From contig NZ_JAHIAB010000003.1 of assembly GCF_018760365.1 (NCBI RefSeq), positions 248,001 through 312,000 on the forward strand: a stretch of 64,000 nucleotides of DNA, written 5' to 3'. Origin of the DNA: Pseudooceanicola endophyticus (GTDB taxonomy: Bacteria > Pseudomonadota > Alphaproteobacteria > Rhodobacterales > Rhodobacteraceae). The notes beneath the pieces were generated by a model. That model saw only the letters and a list, made by a program, of their open reading frames with translations. It was not told the DNA's origin and ran no database searches. Of this stretch, positions 60,119 through 64,000 are shown in pieces. The position numbers were made by a program, and so were the translations under genes. Each line of letters opens with the position of its first letter. Position 1 is the stretch's first letter.

Positions 60119-60814
60119 TCAGACGGAGGAGGGGCGGCCGCCGGGTTGATGCAGGCGGACGGTGGTGCTGTAGTGGTAGTTCAGTTCGGCCTTGGCGGTG
60201 GCGCCGTCGCCGCGTTCCAGCGCGGCGAGGATGCGGTGATGATCCTCCAGCGCCGCAAGGGGGCCGCTGTCGACCAGGATCTCGTCCGAGCGGATCAGGC
60301 GGATCCGGTCCAGCAGCCGGGCCAGGTCCGCCAGCAGGGCGGCCCCCCCGGCAAGCGCCGCGATGCCAAGGTGGAACTCGGCATCCAGGCGAGAGAATAT
60401 GGCGCGCGGCAGGGTGTCCACCGCCGCCCGTTGCGCCTCAAGCATCTGGGCCAGGGGCGCGAAGGCCGCCGGGGGAAGGCGCCCCTGGTCCTGGGCTTCC
60501 ATTGCCAGGTCGACGGCCAGGTGCTCCAGCGCGGCGCGCATCCGATAGGTGACGATCACGGCTTCCAGATCGTAGTGACGCACCGCATAGCGCCGTCCCG
60601 ACCGTTCGATCAGCCCCTCGTATTCCAACCGCTTCAGCGCCTCGCGGGCGGGCAGGCGCGAGGCGTCGAACCAGGCGGCGACCTCGTCCTCGCGCAGCAC
60701 ATGGCCCATCCGGAACTCGTGGCACAGTAGCCGCTCCTTCAGGCCTTCATAGACCTGCTGGCCGGTGGATGCGGGGCGGGCGGGGTCGTCGGGGGAACGG
60801 GAAAGATCAGGCAT
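60119..60814 (-). CDS. GntR-family regulator, FCD (FadR) type
   Basis: 231 aa. Winged HTH at about residues 16-75 (QQVYEGLKERLLCHEFRMGHVLREDEVAAWFDASRLPAREALKRLEYEGLIERSGRRYAV) and an FCD effector domain from about 85 (RMRAALEHLAVDLA...FHLGIAALA...HHRILAALERGD). The His and Asp pattern of FCD domains for metal binding is visible. It probably represses its own operon and the divergent ABC operon in the absence of the substrate. A near-perfect direct repeat lies upstream. Confidence 0.93.
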   Translation of the reverse strand: MPDLSRSPDDPARPASTGQQVYEGLKERLLCHEFRMGHVLREDEVAAWFDASRLPAREALKRLEYEGLIERSGRRYAVRHYDLEAVIVTYRMRAALEHLAVDLAMEAQDQGRLPPAAFAPLAQMLEAQRAAVDTLPRAIFSRLDAEFHLGIAALAGGAALLADLARLLDRIRLIRSDEILVDSGPLAALEDHHRILAALERGDGATAKAELNYHYSTTVRLHQPGGRPSSV

Positions 60815-60821
60815 GTTGGAG

Positions 60822-60896
60822 GTCCGGTATACCGAAATGGCCTATCAGGCAAATAATCCGGCCAAAATCATCTGTCCAGTATACTTAAATGGCCTA
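60822..60896. promoter_or_regulatory. Two direct-repeat GntR operator candidates
   Basis: GTCC-G-GTATAC-CG-AAATGGCCTA (60822-60844) and GTCC-A-GTATAC-TT-AAATGGCCTA (60874-60896): 23-bp repeats differing at three positions and spaced exactly 52 bp, about five helical turns. Each centres on the palindrome GTATAC, typical of FCD-GntR sites. The first lies 8 nt upstream of the gntR start, the other nearer the divergent ABC operon. Confidence 0.7.
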
Positions 60897-61061
60897 ATTT
60901 ATCACCCGGGATGCATAATTTTTGGCATTCCTGCCGTACCGCGCTCCCTCCGGTATGCCGAAGCGCCCGCCGGCGCTATGCGGCCCCGGCGCCGCAGGTC
61001 AGGGTCTGAGCAGACCGGGCCCGGAGCCCGGCGAGCCAACACACCACGACAGGGAACTTCC

Positions 61062-61811
61062 ATGAAACTCCGCTTCCTGGCGCCCGCCGCCGTTGCCCTT
61101 GCCATGATCGGCCTGCCGGGCCTTGCCGAAACGCTCAAGGTCGGCTCCACCCCGACCGGCGTGCCCTTTACCTTCCTCGATGTGAAATCCGGCCAGGTCA
61201 CCGGCATGATGGTCGACGTGGTGAAGGCCGTCGGCGAAAAGGCGGGCTTCACCGCCGAGGTCAAGTCCACCGACTGGGTGTCGCTGATCCCGGCGCTGAC
61301 CTCGGGGCGAATCGACATCATCTCGGCCGCCATGTCGATCACCGATGCGCGCAAGAAGGTCGTCGATTTCTCGGATCCGATCTTCCCCTATGGCGAAGGT
61401 CTGGTGATGCGGAAAGATGATCCGACCCAGTATACCCAATCCCTGAAGGAGACCGCCGGCAAGACCATCGGCGTTCAGCAGGGCACGCGCTATCTTGATG
61501 ATCTCAAGGCGATGTCGGGCATCGGCACCATCAAGGTCTACGAGAATATCGCCGACATCATGCGCGACGTCCAGCTGGGCCGCATCGCGGTGGGCTTTGC
61601 CGACCAGCCGATCATGGCCTACCAGATCGGCCAGGGCAAATTCCCCGATCTGCAGATGTCGAAATCCTACAAGCAGCAGTTCGTTGCCCCCCTCGGTCTG
61701 GCGATCAACAAGGACCACCCCGAGCTTCTGGCCCGCATCAACAAGGCGCTGGCCGAGATGAAGCAGAGCGGCGAGCTGGATGCGCTGATCGCCAAGTGGA
61801 ACCTGGACTGA
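61062..61811 (+). CDS. Polar amino acid ABC substrate-binding protein
   Basis: 249 aa. Signal peptide at residues 1-21 (MKLRFLAPAAVALAMIGLPGLA), then family 3 fold: LKVGSTPTGVPFTFLD, GMMVDVVKAVGEKAGF, SAAMSITDARKKVVDFSDP and GVQQGTRYLDDLKAM. It captures a polar amino acid or amine. The ATG at 61062 follows AGGGAA, and the long upstream frame is not coding. First of a three-gene ABC operon. Confidence 0.94.
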   Translation: MKLRFLAPAAVALAMIGLPGLAETLKVGSTPTGVPFTFLDVKSGQVTGMMVDVVKAVGEKAGFTAEVKSTDWVSLIPALTSGRIDIISAAMSITDARKKVVDFSDPIFPYGEGLVMRKDDPTQYTQSLKETAGKTIGVQQGTRYLDDLKAMSGIGTIKVYENIADIMRDVQLGRIAVGFADQPIMAYQIGQGKFPDLQMSKSYKQQFVAPLGLAINKDHPELLARINKALAEMKQSGELDALIAKWNLD

Positions 61812-61827
61812 TCCCGGGCTCTGACGG

Positions 61828-62481
61828 ATGAACAAGTTCCTACAGGATGCGCAGGACTACCTGCCGATCCTTCTGCAGGGCGCGGTGACCACGGCTGGCA
61901 TCGCGTTCTGCGCCCTCGTGATTGCGACGCTCTTCGGTCTGGTGCTGGCGCTGATGCGCTACTCCGGGATCGGGGTGCTGTCCTGGACCGCCCGCAGCTT
62001 CGTCAACATCGTTCGGGGCATCCCGATCCTGGTGCAGCTGTTCTACATCTACTTCGTGCTGCCCGATTTCGGCATCGACCTGACCGCCTTCCAGGCCGGG
62101 GCGATCGGCCTGGGCATCGCCTATTCCTGCTACATGGCCGAGAACTTCCGCGCCGGCCTTGAAGCGGTGGACAAGGGCCAGGTCGAGGCGGCGCAGTCCA
62201 TCGGCATGAGCTGGGTGCTGACCATGCGCCGGGTGGTGCTGCCGCAGGCCTTCCGCACCGTGCTGCCGCCCTATGGCAACACCATGATCATGCTGCTGAA
62301 GGACACGTCGCAGGCCTCCGTGATCACGGTTGCCGAGATCACCTTCCAGGGCAAGATGCTGGCCGCTTCCACCTTCGAGAACATGACCGTCTACACCCTG
62401 GTCGCCGGCCTCTACCTGGCCTTCAGCGTGCCGCTCTTCCTGCTGGCATCCTATCTTGAACGGAGGTTCGGAAAGAAATGA
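61828..62481 (+). CDS. Polar amino acid ABC permease
   Basis: 217 aa inner-membrane permease of the HisM/GlnP type with about five helices; EAA-like loop [45 protein letters not shown] is characteristic. It starts 16 nt after the binding-protein gene and its stop overlaps the ATPase start (ATGA). Confidence 0.95.
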   Translation: MNKFLQDAQDYLPILLQGAVTTAGIAFCALVIATLFGLVLALMRYSGIGVLSWTARSFVNIVRGIPILVQLFYIYFVLPDFGIDLTAFQAGAIGLGIAYSCYMAENFRAGLEAVDKGQVEAAQSIGMSWVLTMRRVVLPQAFRTVLPPYGNTMIMLLKDTSQASVITVAEITFQGKMLAASTFENMTVYTLVAGLYLAFSVPLFLLASYLERRFGKK

Positions 62482-63209
62482 TCACCATCAAGGGGCTGCA
62501 CAAGAGTTTCGGCAACCTGGAGGTCCTCAAGGGGATCGACGCCACGGTCGAGAAGGGCGAGGTCGTCTGCCTGATCGGCGCCTCGGGTTCGGGCAAGTCG
62601 ACGCTGCTGCGCTGCGTCAACGGGCTGGAGACCTACGAACAGGGCGCCATCGACGTGCATGGCCGCCGGGTCCGGGCCGAGGATGCCTCGATCCGCGACA
62701 TCCGTACCCGGGTCACGATGGTCTTCCAGCGCTTCAACCTGTTCCCGCACCGCACCGCGCTGCAGAACATCACCGAGGGGCCGATCTTCGTCAAAGGCGA
62801 ACCCCGCGCCGAGGCCGAGGCCCATGGGATGGCGCTGCTGGCGCGGATGAACCTGGCCGACAAGGCCGATGCCTACCCCGAGCAGCTTTCGGGTGGGCAG
62901 CAGCAGCGGGTGGCCATCGCCCGCGCGCTGGCCATGCGCCCCGAGGCGATCCTCTTCGACGAGCCGACCTCGGCGCTGGATCCCGAACTGGTCGGAGAGG
63001 TTCTGGCGGCGATGCGGGCGCTGGCGGAAGAGGGCATGACCATGCTGGTCGTCACCCACGAGATGGGCTTTGCCCGCGAGGTGGCCGACCGGGTGCTGTT
63101 CATGAGCGGCGGGCGCATCGTCGAACAGGGGCCGGCGGCCGAGCTGCTGAGCAATCCCCAGCACGAGCGCACCCGCGACTTCCTCAGCCGCATCCTGTCG
63201 CCGATGTGA
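62478..63209 (+). CDS. Polar amino acid ABC ATPase (GlnQ-like)
   Basis: 243 aa. Walker [10 protein letters not shown], signature [15 protein letters not shown], Walker [12 protein letters not shown] and H-loop [15 protein letters not shown] are all present. Starts with ATGA overlap to the permease. It completes the importer that shares its control region with the GntR/flavin oxidoreductase genes. Confidence 0.96.
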   Translation: MITIKGLHKSFGNLEVLKGIDATVEKGEVVCLIGASGSGKSTLLRCVNGLETYEQGAIDVHGRRVRAEDASIRDIRTRVTMVFQRFNLFPHRTALQNITEGPIFVKGEPRAEAEAHGMALLARMNLADKADAYPEQLSGGQQQRVAIARALAMRPEAILFDEPTSALDPELVGEVLAAMRALAEEGMTMLVVTHEMGFAREVADRVLFMSGGRIVEQGPAAELLSNPQHERTRDFLSRILSPM

Positions 63210-63245
63210 GGGCCGCGCCGGGGCCTCGTCCCGGCGCCCCCGCGA

Positions 63246-64000
63246 TTACAGCTGCGCGGCAAAGCCCGCGCGGTTGCCGGTGGGCCGCTCCAGGCCCGCC
63301 TCCCAGGCCAGGCCGAACCGCAGCAGCTGCGCCTCGGCATCGGGCCGGGCGATGAATTGCAGGCCCACGGGCGCATCGCCGCTGAAGCCCGCGGGCGCCG
63401 CCAGCACCGGGCAGCCGGCCATGGTGCCGGCCACGACGACCTCCATCCAGCGGTGGTAGCTGTCCATCTCGCGGCCCGCGATCTGCTGCGGCCAGGCCCA
63501 GTCCACCGGGAAGGGATGCAGCTGGGTGGCGGGCAGCGCCAGCAGGTCGAAGTCTTCGAACAGCGCCAGGATGCGCTGGAAGAAGGCCGAGCGCACCGCC
63601 GCCGCCTGCGATACCTGCGGGCCGCTCAGACCCAGGAACCCCTCGTATTCCCAGACCTGCTGGGCGTTCAGCAGCGGTTTCTTCTGCGGATCCTCCCAGA
63701 GCGGCGTGATCGCCGGTGCGACCGAGAAGTGGCGCAGGGCGACGAAGGCCTGCCACAGCGCCTCGGGCTCGAAGCCCAGGGCGGCGTCTGCCAGGGCGAT
63801 ATCGCCGCGGGCCCGCGCCCCGTCGAGCGCCGTGGCGCAGGTTTCCAGGATGCCCGCCTCGGTCGGCAGGTGTCCGTCCAGATCGCCCAGCCAGCCGACC
63901 CGCAGACCGCGCAGCGGCCCGTCCTCCAGCGCCGGGCGGACGGGGAGGGGCGGACGTGACAGCGGCGCCCGGGGATCGGGGCCCGACTGCACGTCCAGCA
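63246..64000 (-). CDS. Amidase-signature family protein, 5' end missing
   Basis: 251 codons visible of the usual 450-500; the frame continues through the right edge, so the N-terminal nucleophile and GGSSGG part are outside. The visible end is typical of the amidase-signature family: GPDPRAPLS near the edge and the final VAGTMAGCPVLAAPAGFSGDAPVGLQFIARPDAEAQLLRFGLAWE. It is convergent with the amino acid ABC operon, 37 nt away, and probably hydrolyses an amide related to the imported compound. Confidence 0.87.
   Translation of the reverse strand, partial: LDVQSGPDPRAPLSRPPLPVRPALEDGPLRGLRVGWLGDLDGHLPTEAGILETCATALDGARARGDIALADAALGFEPEALWQAFVALRHFSVAPAITPLWEDPQKKPLLNAQQVWEYEGFLGLSGPQVSQAAAVRSAFFQRILALFEDFDLLALPATQLHPFPVDWAWPQQIAGREMDSYHRWMEVVVAGTMAGCPVLAAPAGFSGDAPVGLQFIARPDAEAQLLRFGLAWEAGLERPTGNRAGFAAQL

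Noticed and set aside
60765-61061. N-terminal extension of the amino acid binding protein
   Set aside because: The extra 99 codons cover the gntR start and the operator region; the signal peptide starts at 61062 with a good ribosome site.

Overview
The window is chromosomal DNA from a GC-rich alphaproteobacterium, most likely a member of the Rhodobacteraceae (Paracoccus/Rhodobacter-like). The reasons are the zwf-pgl-pgi cluster, the RpoH sequence type, the helicase(SUV3-like)-S4-fdxA-carD gene order, a DUF1127 small protein, an FNR-type box before feoAB, and short GC-rich 3' repeats. I see no phage genes, insertion sequence, CRISPR array or rRNA. It reads as ordinary core and transport/catabolic gene content, with a few unusual points noted under findings.

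Layout. 1-3.4 kb: zwf (5' end cut off), pgl and pgi, the entry to the oxidative pentose phosphate/Entner-Doudoroff routes. 3.4-6 kb: a cupin, a small DUF2798-like membrane protein and enolase. 6-9.9 kb: an AEC-type carrier and an exported tandem ABM-domain protein, each divergent from a LysR regulator. 9.9-12.1 kb: feoAB ferrous iron uptake with an FNR-like box. 12.2-17.3 kb: a large Orn/Lys/Arg decarboxylase and an MprF-type aminoacyl-phosphatidylglycerol synthase/flippase. 17.4-20.8 kb: cytochrome b561, a DUF1127 protein, rpoH and an RluD-type pseudouridine synthase. 20.8-26.3 kb: DUF6476-like protein, a divergent ProC-like reductase, an M3 oligopeptidase with a small membrane protein, an FAH-family enzyme, an alpha/beta hydrolase and an SCP2 protein. 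26.4-31.4 kb: TPR lipid/periplasm-type protein, SUV3-like helicase, S4 protein, FdxA and CarD. 31.5-33.3 kb: divergent cobS and cobT for the lower ligand of cobalamin.

33.4-39.8 kb: a Kef-type K+/H+ antiporter, a PilM/GspL-to-PilP/GspC-like fusion, a putative glycosyltransferase and a membrane protein with a degenerate GGDEF domain. 39.8-42.9 kb: NCS1 permease, AraC regulator, tRNA-Asn. 43-47 kb: aroQ-amidohydrolase-MHS transporter operon with a divergent LysR, suggesting use of a hydroaromatic or aromatic acid. 47-50.7 kb: a periplasmic sugar-type binding protein followed by a very large chemoreceptor, resembling a TorT/TorS input pair joined to chemotaxis output. 51-58.7 kb: a ROK repressor convergent with a sugar ABC-GH42 beta-galactosidase operon. 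58.8-64 kb: a DAO-type flavin oxidoreductase and FCD-GntR regulator, divergent from a polar amino acid ABC transporter, with an amidase running off the right edge. A pair of near-identical GTATAC-containing sites lies between the divergent units and is the clearest operator in the window.

The most interesting observations are the SBP-chemoreceptor pair, a four-copy 3' repeat placed sense-wise just after stop codons with covarying stems in two copies, the pilus/secretion-like fusion protein, the degenerate GGDEF protein, and two start codons that overlap head to head at rluD.
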